64,000 nucleotides of DNA from Zonotrichia leucophrys gambelii (lineage: Eukaryota; Chordata; Aves; Passeriformes; Passerellidae): positions 66,999,085 to 67,063,084 of the forward strand of contig NC_088170.1 of NCBI RefSeq assembly GCF_028769735.1, given 5' to 3'. The notes below the pieces were generated by a model. The model did no database searches. It had not been told where the DNA came from and saw only the letters and a program-made list of their open reading frames with translations. Position 1 is the first letter of the stretch. Each line of letters opens with the position of its first letter. Below are positions 12,225 to 22,274 of the stretch, piece after piece. The position numbers and the translations under genes were made by a program.

Positions 12225-13467
12225 GGATGTAAGGGAAAGCTCCAGTCCTACCATGTCTCAGCTACCCCAGCAGTGCCTGCAGCCACATCTACAGCCTGGT
12301 TCCTCCTGCCTGTTCCTCTGGTTGCTCTACAGTGTGTACAGGCACTCAAAGTGTCCCATTTTGACAGGTTTTACCTCATTAATTTCAGCCAAAATCAAAG
12401 TTTACGGCCATCCCTCCTATCCCAAGTTTAAGGCCCTCCCCAGCAGTTTGGCAAAACATTGCGGGAAATGTGAAAATAGGTACTGTCTTTTGCCAGCATT
12501 CCTCATTTGTCAAAGAAGTAGTCCAGGCACTGCACCTAAAGAAAAACATGTTTTCAATTCCTCATTCTGCTGTTTCGCTTAGAAAGAAAGTGTGACTTGG
12601 TAAAACTCTTTCTCACCTTGCATCAACAACCACCAAGTAATTGTATACAGATAATCCTGTGAGTGCCTGCACAAATGGAAACATTAATCTGTATTGGGAT
12701 TGTGATGGAGAAGTATAGTCATTAATTAGATGCCACAATTCTTTAGTGCCAAGAAGAACAAGCCATTACTGAATTTGAAGTGATCCTCGTATTTCCTACA
12801 ATAACACCGTGTGGCTGGAAAACTCAGCTTGTATCCAACTAATAGTTCCTGAAAAAAGAGACTACATATTTTTTAACCTTTCCAAAACACACTTGCTAAC
12901 ATACTCATAATGCTTGAGAGTATTTAAGGTCACCTGAAACAGCAGCTTTTACATCTAAAACAGATGTGCCCATATACAGCTGTGAAGGAATGCAGTGCTT
13001 TGGGTTTTGTGTAACAAGCACTGGTGCTTTCCAGCTCTTTGCCATTTTGACACGTAGAGCTTACACACAGGACTGCTTTGGAGTGGGATATTTAGTGTGT
13101 ATTCACAGAGATGATTAAAAAAATTACTTTATGCACAGCTGTCTGCAAAGGCTGGTGCATAAACACTCTAACTAAACATGTTATCCTTTGCAGTATCAGT
13201 TCCTCCCATTTCCTTGCTTATTTGCACTGGATCAAGGTATTTACCAAGACTGAACACCAATGGCACCCTTGGCTTGCCAGTTCATCACTACTGGATCAGC
13301 AGTGAGAGGTGAAGAAGAATTACTCCACAGCCTTTTCTTGTCCATGTGCTGTGCTAAGCTGAGGTTAAGTAGGCACTTGGCTTCTTCCATTGCATGTGCC
13401 TGAACCCAGTTTTTGAGTAGCCACAACGGAGACCTACAGAGGAAAACCAAGTTATAATCCAAGCCTT
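12225..13467. other. Unique noncoding stretch
   Basis: No gene, repeat family or structured RNA recognised. A 123-codon open frame at 12211-12582 (+) begins inside the CR1 tail and has no domain, so it is treated as chance. Confidence 0.5.
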
Positions 13468-13812
13468 CACAGAATCACAGAACATAGAATATTCTGATTT
13501 GGAAGGGATCTCCAAGGACCATTGAGTCCAATTCCTGGCCCTGCACAGGACAATCCCAAGAGTCACACTGTCCCTGAGAGCATTGTCCAAACACTCCGTG
13601 GGTTCTGTCAGGCTTGTGCTGTGCCCACTGCCCTGGGGAGGCTGTTCCAGTGCCTAAGCACCCTCTGGGAAAAGAATATTTTTCTAATATCCAACCTAGA
13701 CCTCCCCTGAAACAGTTTCATGCCATTGCATCGGTTCCTTTCACTGGTCACTAGTGTGAAAAGATCAGTGCTTGACCCTCTTCTTCCTCACATGAGGAAG
13801 CCTCTTGGAGTT
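13468..13812 (-). mobile_element. CR1 LINE 3' end, antisense
   Basis: Starts with two tail octamers in reverse complement (CACAGAATCACAGAA) and GGAAGGGATCTCCAAGGACC. It continues through CCTGCACAGGACAATCCCAA, CAGGCTTGTGCTGTGCCCAC, CCCTGGGGAGGCTGTTCCAG and TCTAATATCCAACCTAGACC. Order and wording are those of the copy at 3797-4311, so I infer the same subfamily. Only the 3' ~345 bp remains. Confidence 0.9.
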
Positions 13813-14158
13813 ATAATCCACCACATATTGAAATTTCCCAACCATAGTAAAGAATCCTGGTCTTCTCCTTCTTTAACATAACAAGAGGACATCTAAAAAT
13901 CTTTCCAAAATAATGCTGACACCACAGTTTTATACAGTGTTGATGAAAGATCAATCCTGCTCATTCCAGGTGTGCTTTGTGGAGGAAAGGAGCAATGTGT
14001 GGGCCTTGGGATGTCTGAGCTTGGTAGAGCTGTATTGCCCTGAAGGTAGTCTCTGAACAGGCACAGATATCCCTTCCTTTTCTGGTTAAATCATAAATCA
14101 GAGAACAAGACAGAGCTCAGAGAAGAGTTGTAGTACAGTGCTGGTGGCATTGGGAGAT
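13813..14158. other. Unique sequence before the solo LTR
   Basis: No recognised gene or repeat. The last bases before the LTR (GGAGAT at 14153-14158) do not match the bases after it, so no target duplication remains visible. Confidence 0.5.
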
Positions 14159-14544
14159 TGTCACAGACATCTTTTATGAAAAATCCTGTCCTTACGACTT
14201 TTCCTCCTGAGAAGCTGAGAGGCCTCAGGAACAAAACGTAAACAATGATTATCTGCTGCTGTGGAATGCAACAGGTGCATCTGTGATTGGCCCATGTTGG
14301 TTGTTTCTAATTAATGGCCAATTACAGTCCAGCTGGCTCGGACAGAGAGTCCAAACCACAAACCTTTGTTATCATTCCTTCTTATTCTATTCTTTGCTAG
14401 CCTTCTGAGGAAACCCTTTCTTCTATTCTTTTAGTATAGTTTTAATGTAATATATATCATAAAATAACAAATCAAGCCTTCTGAAACATGGAGTCAGATC
14501 CTGGTCTCTTCCCTCAACCTGAGACCCCTGTGAACACGGTCACA
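14159..14544 (+). mobile_element. Solo LTR of an avian endogenous retrovirus (copy 1)
   Basis: A 386-bp unit bounded by TGTCACAGACATC at the left and GAACACGGTCACA at the right (TG...CA ends). It has the same text, in the same order, as the inverted copy at 57088-57472. Shared blocks include the CTGAGAAGCTGAGAGG region, the CTGCTGTGGAATGCA block and the CTTCTGAAACATGGAGTCAG region before the 3' end. An AT-rich promoter/polyadenylation zone lies at 14440-14480. I associate this LTR with a family common in passerine genomes. No retroviral genes flank it, so it is a solo LTR formed by recombination. No intact target duplication is seen. Confidence 0.8.
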
Positions 14545-15689
14545 GAGTGTACTGGTTTTCTCTGTCTATAGTACAAAAGAGTTTGGTCTCTTGAAGAACA
14601 AGATGCTTTAAAATCTGATTAATGAACCAGGCTCAGTTCCATGTGTTGGTGAAGTGCATACCCCTAACCAGGTCAGAAGGTCAGAGTGGTTTCTCAAAAC
14701 ATTTTCCTGGCCATAAGAACCAGACACCCATTGAGCAATGGAGTTGTTTCCTCATGCAGTGGATTCTAGAGAGGCTTCTCCTCCCACCTGAACATCCGTG
14801 AGTCCATCCAGCTCCTGGGGTGTGTGTGGGTGTGGTGATACCAACCCAAAAACTCACACTGGTATCCAGTGGGATGGAATCTTCTCTGGAAACACATAGA
14901 AAAGTTCAGGGTGGCTCTTTGCAGGCTCAAAAGGAAAGAAGATATTCACACTAAAAACTTAGGAAGAATTATTCTTCAAGGCACTTTACACTGCAAAATA
15001 TAGCAAAGTCCTGTGAGAGTCGCCTGGAGTGCCAAGTCAGCCTAAGACAAAAGGTCAGTCATGAAAACTGGAAAATTCATGACTTTCACACAACCTCTGG
15101 CATCCAATTGAGCTATATATCCAAAATCTACAGTTTGAACAGAACTTTAATATCTTGGATAGGGTATTCTGGCTCTTTGGACCCAAATCAGTTCTCTGTC
15201 TGTTAGGTGGCCTGGAAGCAGCTGCTAAAATCTGCAATATCAATACTTGGTTTTGGTTGCTTTGTAAATGTGAAATGTTTCATTTAAAGTTAACTAAAAT
15301 CTCTTTGGACTTCTGTGTGCACAGAGTTTGGGCTCAACCCATCAAAATGAAGATAAGAAGAACAGCAGAAAATAAAAGAGCAAGATTAAATAGGCTGAGA
15401 TAGAGGGACAAAGAAAATGAAATGAAATATTTGTTAATTGAAATATTTGTTAATTAAGGAAAGTTAGGTGAAATCTTAAGAAAGAAACAGCAAAGGCAGG
15501 ACAGCAAATCAAGGAAAGCAAAGCAGCAGGAGAAACAAAGACTTTTTCTTTGTCAAGCTATTACTGTCTCTCTGTGGCAGAAGGACTAGAAAAATAAAAG
15601 TAAATGTCAGATCAGTTATGCTGATTTCTGTCTATTGCAGGTATTTTTCTGGTCCTCATTATCATAGTATCATAACACTTTCCCATCTA
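14545..15689. other. Unique noncoding stretch
   Basis: No gene or transposon recognised. It contains a small GT-rich patch (about 14816-14837) and a perfect 16-bp tandem duplication at 15424-15455. Confidence 0.5.
15424..15455. repeat. 16-bp perfect tandem duplication
   Basis: The unit GAAATATTTGTTAATT occurs twice head to tail (15424-15439 and 15440-15455) without a mismatch. It looks like a recent local slippage duplication. Confidence 0.85.
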
Positions 15690-15770
15690 ACTATTTATCC
15701 TCACGACACCTCTCTGAGGTGGGACACTGCTATTATTCCTATTATACAGCTGGAGTGAGCCTGGGTAATG
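15690..15770 (-). mobile_element. MIR SINE fragment, antisense
   Basis: The order TATTTATCCTCACGACACCT, CTCTGAGGTGGGACACTGCT and ATTATTCCTATTATACAGC fits the reverse complement of the MIR core (consensus feel: 'TCCTCACAACAACCCTGTGAGGTAGGTACTATTATTATCCCCATTTTACAG'). MIR is an ancient amniote tRNA-derived SINE. Surviving copies in birds are few and often lie in constrained DNA. Ends are approximate. Confidence 0.75.
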
Positions 15771-15772
15771 GA

Positions 15773-15851
15773 GCAGATTCTTAGCTGGCATAAATTGTCA
15801 CAGCTCCATTAACTCTGGTGTGAGAGGACTTCATGGAGTTAGGATCTGCCA
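15773..15851. repeat. Ancient palindromic element (amniote type)
   Basis: The left arm GCAGATTCTTAGCTGGCATA plus AAATTGTCACAGCTCCATT is mirrored by CATGGAGTTAGGATCTGCC at the right end. The pattern matches a palindromic amniote repeat whose arms read like 'GCAGATCCTCAGCTGGTGTAAAT...AGCTCCATTGA'. It lies immediately next to the MIR fragment. The inner right arm is badly decayed. Confidence 0.6.
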
Positions 15852-15984
15852 CTAAATGAATCTGCCTTCCCCCTGGAAGCCAGGGGAAGAGAGAGGCAGC
15901 AAGCCCTCAGGTTTTCCAAGCCCTTAACTACCTCCCTGCCCACACAAGGACCATCCTGCCTCTGTTTGGATAATCTGTGATCTT

Positions 15985-16070
15985 TGGGCCAAGCCCTGCT
16001 GGCTTTATTCTTGCAAGAAAAGTCAATGAAGTCTATGTGGAATTATTCACATAAAGCCTGCAGGACAGAG
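15985..16070. repeat. Second ancient palindromic element
   Basis: The left arm contains GGGCCAAGCCCTGCTGGCTT, and the right arm ends ACATAAAGCCTGCAGGACAG. CCTGC(A/T)GGCTTTAT is shared by both arms after reverse-complementing, and AAGTCAATGAAGTCTATG sits near the centre. This fits palindromic amniote repeats with a 'GTCAATGAAGTC' middle. Decay is moderate. Confidence 0.6.
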
Positions 16071-16565
16071 CTCGTTAGGTGTCAAGGACTGTGCACCACA
16101 GAAAGGCTGAAACTGTAGGAACACCCCACAGCCCCTTATGTGTCTGACTTTGGAGAATTGCAGGAAAGAAACACGGAACTGACAAGTGACAGTCAGTGCA
16201 GGGTGGAAAACAGAAGGAGCACAGAGAAGTGTGCAAACACACAGGGATTCTGATGTGGAATTAAACCCCAGCGTAGCAAGAAACTTTGAATAAAAGCCAC
16301 ACAAATTATTTACTTTCCTCAAGCCTAATTCAAACAAATCAACAAGACAAGAAAATTGAAAGGGGAGAGACAGCGAGCTGTGTTTCTCACAATACAGGTG
16401 TCTCAACTCTAATGAGTCTACAGGATTTGAGCTGGTATCATGAATATCACCAGGGGTGATTATAGCTTGTAAAAGTAGACCAGAGAGAGAGAGACGTGCC
16501 TGTGTGTGTCTTGGGCTGTAATTAAAGCCATAAGCCATCAGCAGCAAAGAGGCCAGCTGCAGCAT
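16047..16565 (-). other. 172-codon open frame without recognisable domain
   Basis: This is the longest minus-strand open frame in the window (MLQLASLLLMAYGFNY at its start). Its C-terminal codons run into the palindromic element at 15985-16070. It is rich in Ser, Leu, Phe and Cys with no domain or motif I recognise, no repeat-family protein match, and no splice context I can support. An open frame of this length is uncommon but not impossible by chance in 64 kb read in six frames. I do not call it a gene. Confidence 0.2.
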
Positions 16566-18306
16566 TTCAAACCTTTCCTACCCTAGCATTAAAAATAGAT
16601 TGTGGCACAATAATAATAATAAAAAAGTGCCTACTCAAAATAATTCCAATAAAAAAAAATTTGCACATCTGATTACTATAATTGATTTCTCTTCTAGATA
16701 TGAATAAATGACCCAGGCTAAATGCCAGTTCCTTGCAAAGAATTTCATTTAAGCTTCAGTGAATTGAAAGGCTCAACCAGACTCAACATTTCCAACTTCC
16801 TAGCAAGTAGCAGAAAATCTACCTGACAGTTGCCATGGAAACACGAACAGGAAGAGCTAACCACCAGCCTATAAATCCACAGAGAAACCTTTCTTAATTG
16901 GAAGGCCTTTAACCCACACATTTTTCTCATAGCTGCAGAGCTTATTTCTAAAGAGATTATTAAATTCCTCAATTGACTTATGAAGGATGCTTCCCACTAT
17001 ATTACTGTGCTCTGGGTTGCTCATTCTTTATATCTGTTTCCAAAATTACAAAGCAGAGCTAGGATGATAAAAGTTAACACAGATGTTTCAATGAAAAATC
17101 CATATGATGTTCTGAAAATAACTTCAGTGGTAATGTTCTACTAAAAAAAAAAAAAAATAACCAACCAACCAAAAAACCTGAACAAACAACACACCAGAAA
17201 ACCCACCATAGAAATAATAAGTTAAAGAATTGACATGGCATTAAAGAGATGAGACATCCCAACATTCTCTGCTTTGGGTTCTAGGAAAGGTTTTTTTAAA
17301 TGGAAGAATTTCACTGAGAAATATCACTGAAATTATGTGAGGATTCATTGCTTAAGCCTTTGATTGTTAATTATACAAATGCCCACACACAAGCACACAC
17401 GTTATCACACTATCAAATATATGAGAAAATAATCTAATTTTAAAGAATATGTGAACAGAGCTGCTCATGCTTATGTCATTTCCTTCAGCATTTTGAAGAT
17501 TTCATCAATATTTTGGCAGAGAAATCACACATTAGGTAGTTTCTGTGCCTTGGGTTTCTGCAATGCCATTCTCCTGTCCAGGGGTGGCTGAACTTTTTGA
17601 AAGGCTGGCAGCTACTTTGGGGCTGAGACTGTTGCCTCATTTCTAAGAAATTCAGCAGCCCCATGTAGTTAAATGCATTTCTCTTCAGTCATCTCTTCTA
17701 ACCAGAGAGAGAATAATCAGATACAGGCTCAGAAAGTCTTATTTGGTAGGGCTTTTTAAGATAGTCAAATATTTGTTTTGTTTGGTTAAGTGGAAATATT
17801 CCTCTTTTTCCCTGCATTATGCCACATTTCAATATTTTTATTCCTCATCTCCAGATTCTAAGGACAATAGGAAAAAAAATGTATTATGCACCAAGAAACT
17901 CTTCCTAGTTCAGTCAATTGGAGTACAATTGCTTCCTGCTGATTTCAATGGAATTAGGATTCTGCTCAGTTTGTACTTGGAAATAGAAAGAGGGGAGAAG
18001 AGAGATGGAGAAAAGCCTTTTTTGCCATATATTTTTTTTTTTAAAGCCTGCCTGGATTTTGGATGGAGTATTTAACCCTTGTTCCTCCAATATCATGCAT
18101 CTCTTTGAGAAACTGAAGCACTCTAGGGCAGGTGGAGCAGCAGCCACAGATTCTCCTCCAAGGTTACTCTGATGCCAAAAATACGGGTGCAGCAGTGTGG
18201 AATGGGATCCAGCACCATGCCAGGGTGAGAGCCACCTGCTCATCACTTCCACCATGCTCTGGCTCCTTCTGTAAACAGAACTGAAATTCTGGAAGGTGCC
18301 ACTGCT
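16071..18306. other. Unique noncoding stretch
   Basis: No gene or transposon recognised apart from the unassigned minus-strand open frame. Low-complexity tracts include a GAGA patch at 16482-16492, an AAT repeat near 16610-16622 and an A run with CCAA repeats at 17141-17180. The segment just before the LTR (about 18120-18306) is richer in G+C. Confidence 0.5.
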
Positions 18307-18312
18307 GGGGGC
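18307..18312. repeat. Target-site duplication, left copy
   Basis: GGGGGC directly precedes the TGTGGG start of the solo LTR and is repeated exactly after its end at 18933-18938. A 6-bp duplication is usual for betaretrovirus-like (class II/ERVK) integrases. Confidence 0.8.
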
Positions 18313-18575
18313 TGTGGGATCTCAGGATTTGAGTCCTGAGATGCCGGGCCACCGAGACCACCCTTGGGGGGCCCGGGAGTCCTGGAATGTTGCCAGAAGT
18401 GTCTGGTGGCAGGACTTTGACCCTACACGGGAGACGACATGTGTATGAAGATAAGAGGACTTCACCGGGGTGAATGGCGAAAAGATCAGCTAATTAGAGG
18501 GTGAGACACAGGGTTTAGGATTTATGTACAGGGGGGTTTAGAGAAGTAAGATGGAGGAATTGGGGTGTGTCCTGT

Positions 18576-18602
18576 CCTTCTTCTTCTTCTTCTTCTCCTC
18601 CA
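18576..18602. repeat. (TTC)n microsatellite inside the LTR
   Basis: A run of TTC triplets (CTTCTTCTTCTTCTTCTTCT and neighbours) inside U3 of the solo LTR. Its minus strand encodes the Glu/Lys run seen in the overlapping spurious frames. Confidence 0.85.
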
Positions 18603-18714
18603 TCTTCTTTGGCCATGGTGGCACTTTTGGATTGGTTATTACTGAAAGTGCACCCAACAATAAGAATAAATGGTATTGGGGAAAAATGATAAATATTGTA
18701 CACGTAACAATGGG

Positions 18715-18721
18715 TATAAAG
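18715..18721 (+). promoter_or_regulatory. LTR TATA box
   Basis: TATAAAG lies about 100 bp upstream of the LTR's AATAAA signal, a normal spacing for U3 TATA and R polyadenylation signal. Transcription would start near 18745. Whether it is active is unknown. Confidence 0.65.
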
Positions 18722-18816
18722 ATACGTGGCTGTCCGGAGGGCAGCACAGTGTGCTCATGGCTGACTGCTGAGCAGATCTCTGTTCGGCTGAAAGAACATC
18801 TTTTAGATAAACAATT

Positions 18817-18822
18817 AATAAA
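18817..18822 (+). terminator. LTR polyadenylation signal
   Basis: A canonical AATAAA in the R region of the solo LTR. Cleavage would fall roughly 15-25 bp downstream. It could end plus-strand host transcripts. Confidence 0.65.
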
Positions 18823-18932
18823 CATAAAAACCGAAAGAAGAACTGAAGCCTCTTCTCATCCTTCGATACGCGGGCTGTCCCAAGGCCACTCCGGGCTTTC
18901 TAGGCCCCTCAAACAGCCGAGAAAACCCGACA

Positions 18933-18938
18933 GGGGGC
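18933..18938. repeat. Target-site duplication, right copy
   Basis: GGGGGC follows the terminal CA of the solo LTR and exactly repeats 18307-18312. Removing one copy and the LTR restores a plausible empty site (CTGGGGGCAGCAG). Confidence 0.8.
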
Positions 18939-20410
18939 AGCAGAAGAAGGGAGGCCAGGGCTGGAGTAAACCTGTTGCCATTTACCAGCTGGGTAGAACC
19001 AACATTCAATGTGATTTACTCACTCTGGGTGGCCCTCATGTCACTCCTACATTCTACCTGCAACATCTGGCCCCAACACCCTTGTGCAAACCCCCAGCTT
19101 TGAGGAGAGACCCTTTATCCAAAGGATGTTTATATCCTTATATTGTTGAGACTTTACATGACGTGTCAGCAACTACACAGGGGAGAAACCTGGGTGTTTC
19201 AAATGAGTTTAAAACAACAGTGGGCTCTCCCTTCCTATGCCTTCTGTGGTAGCTTTAGAAAAAAATCTGAGTTATCCAGAAATCATCGTGGGAATTCCAA
19301 GGGTGGTGGTCACTGGGCAGAAAAGATTCTCCCACAATGTGGATCAGATAAGAGATACACAAGTTAATTAACGGTCAGAGGGCAAAATGCTACCACTAAA
19401 GTATTTCAACTCCCTCCTTATCAAATCACCTCAGTTTTAACTTGATTTGTCTTCCTCCTTGTATCATTTTCGAGCCCTGAGCCTTGCTTGAATGAGTACA
19501 ATACACAATATTTGCCAGCTGTGTGTATAGTAAGCAAATGGCCAAATGGGTCTGCTTCATGGAAAAAAAAAAGCTGCATATTTTCAGGCATGCAAGGTTT
19601 GGAATGCATTTTTTACCTTACAAAGGATTAAAACATGACTCTGTTTCCCTACCTGCCCTAAATGAAACTGAACATTCACACAATGTTACCACACTCCTTG
19701 CATGAATGGGACTGACTGAATTTCATTTCTTAGTGCCAAGTAACACTGTGTAAATACTTTGGAGTAAATTAACATAATGAACACTGTATTCTGCTGCCTG
19801 AATGATTGTTTTCCTCCCCTCCCCATATCGTTGTTATTATTAGAATTGTTGTATGACTGAGAGAATCTCTTGAGGGAAAAACTAGCTTTGCTTAACAACT
19901 GCTTCTCCAAGTCCATCAGGCTGGCAACTGCAAGCCTATGATTAGCTTAATAAAAGTTAAGGGAAAATTATAAAGTGAATGGAAAATACTAAAGGTGCTG
20001 TGAAACAAAACCCTAATTGGGTAGCAATACTCCAGCGATGACAGCTAGAAAGCATCTGCTCCCTGCAGCATCCTAAAGTGTTTGCAAAGTCTGCAGAATT
20101 CTACAGAAAAATCCACAGCCATGTAGTCTCCATGCCTACAGGGATTTGCAGTACCCTGGAGAGTTTTTAAGGGATTTTTAAAGTGACTTAACTTTTATTT
20201 TTATCCATTTTTTTTCCCTAGCTGTCTGTCTAGTTTTCAAATGTGGGTGGTGTGTTCAGCAGATTGCTGTTTTCCATTGCTCTCTGTACACCTGTCTTCT
20301 ACCAAGAAGGATACAGGGACTCCATAAAGAAGATTTCTGTTCCAAAGAGCTTATTCTCAAAGGCCCAGACTCTCAGGCCATCTGATACACTGGAAGTGTT
20401 TTTTCCTTTC
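18939..20410. other. Unique noncoding stretch after the LTR
   Basis: About 1.5 kb with no gene or repeat family recognised. A 233-codon frame starting inside the LTR (18551) runs to 19252, but it mixes LTR and flank and shows no domain. It is treated as chance. Confidence 0.5.
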
Positions 20411-20682
20411 TGTGCAAGCAACAGGACTTGAGGGAACAGCATGAAGCTCTGTCAGGGGAGGTTTAGGTTGGGTGTTAGAAAAATTCTTCACCCAGAGGGT
20501 GGCTGGGCACTGGAACAGCCTCCCCAGGGCAGTGGTCACAGCACCAAGCCTGACAAAGCTCAGGAATTGTGATGCCAACACTCTCAGGTACATGGTGTGA
20601 TTTTTGGGGTTGACCTTGGCAGGCCCAGACTTTGATGATCCTTGTGGGTCCCTTCCAGCTGAGGATATTCTATGATTCTGTT
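20411..20682 (+). mobile_element. CR1 LINE 3' end, sense
   Basis: Sense CR1 wording in order: CAACAGGACTTGAGGGAACA, TCAGGGGAGGTTTAGGTTGG, AGAGGGTGGCTGGGCACTGG, AACAGCCTCCCCAGGGCAGT, GGTCCCTTCCAGCTGAGGAT, then the tail ATTCTATGATTCTGTT. It is the complement of the copies at 3797 and 13468. It is 5'-truncated, leaving about 270 bp with an intact tail. Confidence 0.92.
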
Positions 20683-21344
20683 ATGTTTCCTAGGCTATTT
20701 CCCAGCCAGGAACTCCAATTAATTCTTTATCTTGCAGATGTTGTAGAAAGAAAATTATGTCCATACACCCCCTTTGACCACATATGGTTACTTGGCTTAT
20801 ATCCACATCTGCAGCACTTGTGCTGTCAAGATCTCTAGATTGTTTTAAGAACTTTTAGCTCACCAACCAGCATATGGTGGTAATCTTCATTTTGGCCCAG
20901 ATTAGTAAGGAAGTCCAGGCAGCTTCATCTTTTCTCTGTCAATCTGAGAAATAAAAATCCTGGATGCTGTTTCATGGCAGGCAATGAGATTTCAGAGTTT
21001 GCTTTCCTTTTCTTCATCAACACTGAGCTGCTAGCAGAAATCCCATCAAAGCAAAGGAACATGATGCATATAAAAACAAAGGAAACCATAGCCTTGGAGG
21101 TCTCTAAATTCATCTCAGAACACATCACTGAATTATCTGAGAGAGGAATTGCACTAATTCTCAGGATTGGGCAGTTTTTGAGCTCTGGATTGGAGGTTCA
21201 TTGGTTCATTGGCCATTAGCACTCAGGAAGTGATGGGGATGGGTCAGGCTGCAATGGCTGACCTGGGTAAGTGGATTATTAACTCTCCTTAAATCTTCAC
21301 CTGGCAGAAATTATTTCAGCCCTACAATATTTCTGCTGGAAAGA
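20683..21344. other. Unique noncoding stretch
   Basis: No gene or repeat recognised. An 81-codon frame at 20974-21219 (+) has no domain. Confidence 0.45.
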
Positions 21345-21640
21345 GAAGCAGAGGAGCATCTCCTGCCCCTCCTTCCTCACTGCCCAGGGTGTCTGCAGGA
21401 TTGTTCCTCTCACATTTTGTCACTCCTCTCTGCTGATGGGTTGCTGATGTGCTGAGCAGGTTTTTCCCCTGTTTTATCACAGAGTCACTGCCACCATCAC
21501 TGATGGGCTCAGCCTTGGCCAGTGTTGAGTCCAACTGATGTTGGCTCTATCAGACATGAGGTAAACTTTAGCAGCTTCTCAAAATCCATCCATTTAATCC
21601 CTCTGCTACCAAAACTATCCCAAATAAACCTAATACAACT
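21345..21640 (+). mobile_element. Probable LTR-retroelement-derived fragment
   Basis: The run GCATCTCCTGCCCCTCCTTC, TTTTATCACAGAGTCACTGC, CTCAGCCTTGGCCAGTGTTG, TTGGCTCTATCAGACATGAG and CTGCTACCAAAACTATCCCA with AATAAA (21623) resembles an avian interspersed sequence I associate with LTR retroelements. No TG...CA boundaries or duplication were found, so class, limits and orientation are uncertain. It is moderately diverged. Confidence 0.4.
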
Positions 21641-22274
21641 GTCTAGACTTTCATCCTGCCCTCCAGGAAAAAAAGCTTCAACAGGAAGCCAATTTTCCCT
21701 GTTATTTCAAGCTGAGATTCAATTGTATTAGTATATTTCAAAAGCACCAAGTAGATGGACGAGAGTTTATAATTTTGCCTATAAATAAGAACATGGGAAA
21801 TATTTAAAGTGGCAATTGTTAAAAAAAATCATAAATAAGAAGATGAAAAAATAATGTGATATACATAGAAGCAATTGTTTATGATACTTATGTTTTGTTT
21901 CCTGCTATTAAATATTTGGCTGCATCTCTATCACTTCTTGCACAGAAAAGGTTGTTATCTACTAACACTAACTATAATAATTTTTTTCCAGGCTAATGTT
22001 TAAATTGGAGTCTCAGATATTCACTTTTTTATTACCTGACAGGTGACTTCCACAATAAGTTTACATTTCTCTCTCTTGTCCTCAAATACAGTTCAGCTGT
22101 GTTTGATATTTTCAGTGCCATTTAAAACCTTCTGCTGTTAATTCCTACAAAATGTGTAAAACCTTCTGGATTCTGTCTTTAAATATTTCTCTTCCATAAA
22201 CAAGGTCAGGCACAAGGCTCTGGGAAAGAAGGAGCAAGGAGGCAGAGTGATTTTTCAAGGCTGAAATTTTTATA
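21641..22274. other. Unique AT-rich stretch
   Basis: AT-rich DNA with no gene or repeat family recognised. Confidence 0.5.

Larger units (their letters stand above)
18313..18932 (+). mobile_element. Well-preserved 620-bp solo LTR, probably class II (ERVK-like)
   Basis: The unit begins TGTGGGATCTC and ends AAACCCGACA, giving TG...CA ends with matching inverted tips (TGTGGG / CCCGACA). It is flanked by a perfect 6-bp target duplication. U3 carries a TTC microsatellite (18576-18602) and a TATA box (TATAAAG, 18715-18721). An AATAAA signal follows at 18817-18822, about 100 bp downstream, so R probably spans about 18745-18840. CpG dinucleotides are retained at both ends, unlike the rest of the window, which points to a young insertion. 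No gag, pol or env lies beside it, so the provirus collapsed to a solo LTR. Class is inferred from duplication length. The LTR could still act as promoter, enhancer or polyadenylation site on the plus strand. Confidence 0.9.

Noticed and set aside
12211..12582. 123-codon plus-strand frame
   Set aside because: Begins in a CR1 tail and has no recognised motif.
17934..17965. GATTTCAATGGAATTAGGAT resembles the same ancient repeats
   Set aside because: About 20 bp of similarity with no second arm.
18551..19252. 233-codon plus-strand open frame, the longest in the window
   Set aside because: It starts inside the U3 of the solo LTR, crosses the LTR end and target duplication and runs into flank. 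The N-terminus is a TTC-microsatellite Phe/Ser run. No domain is visible.
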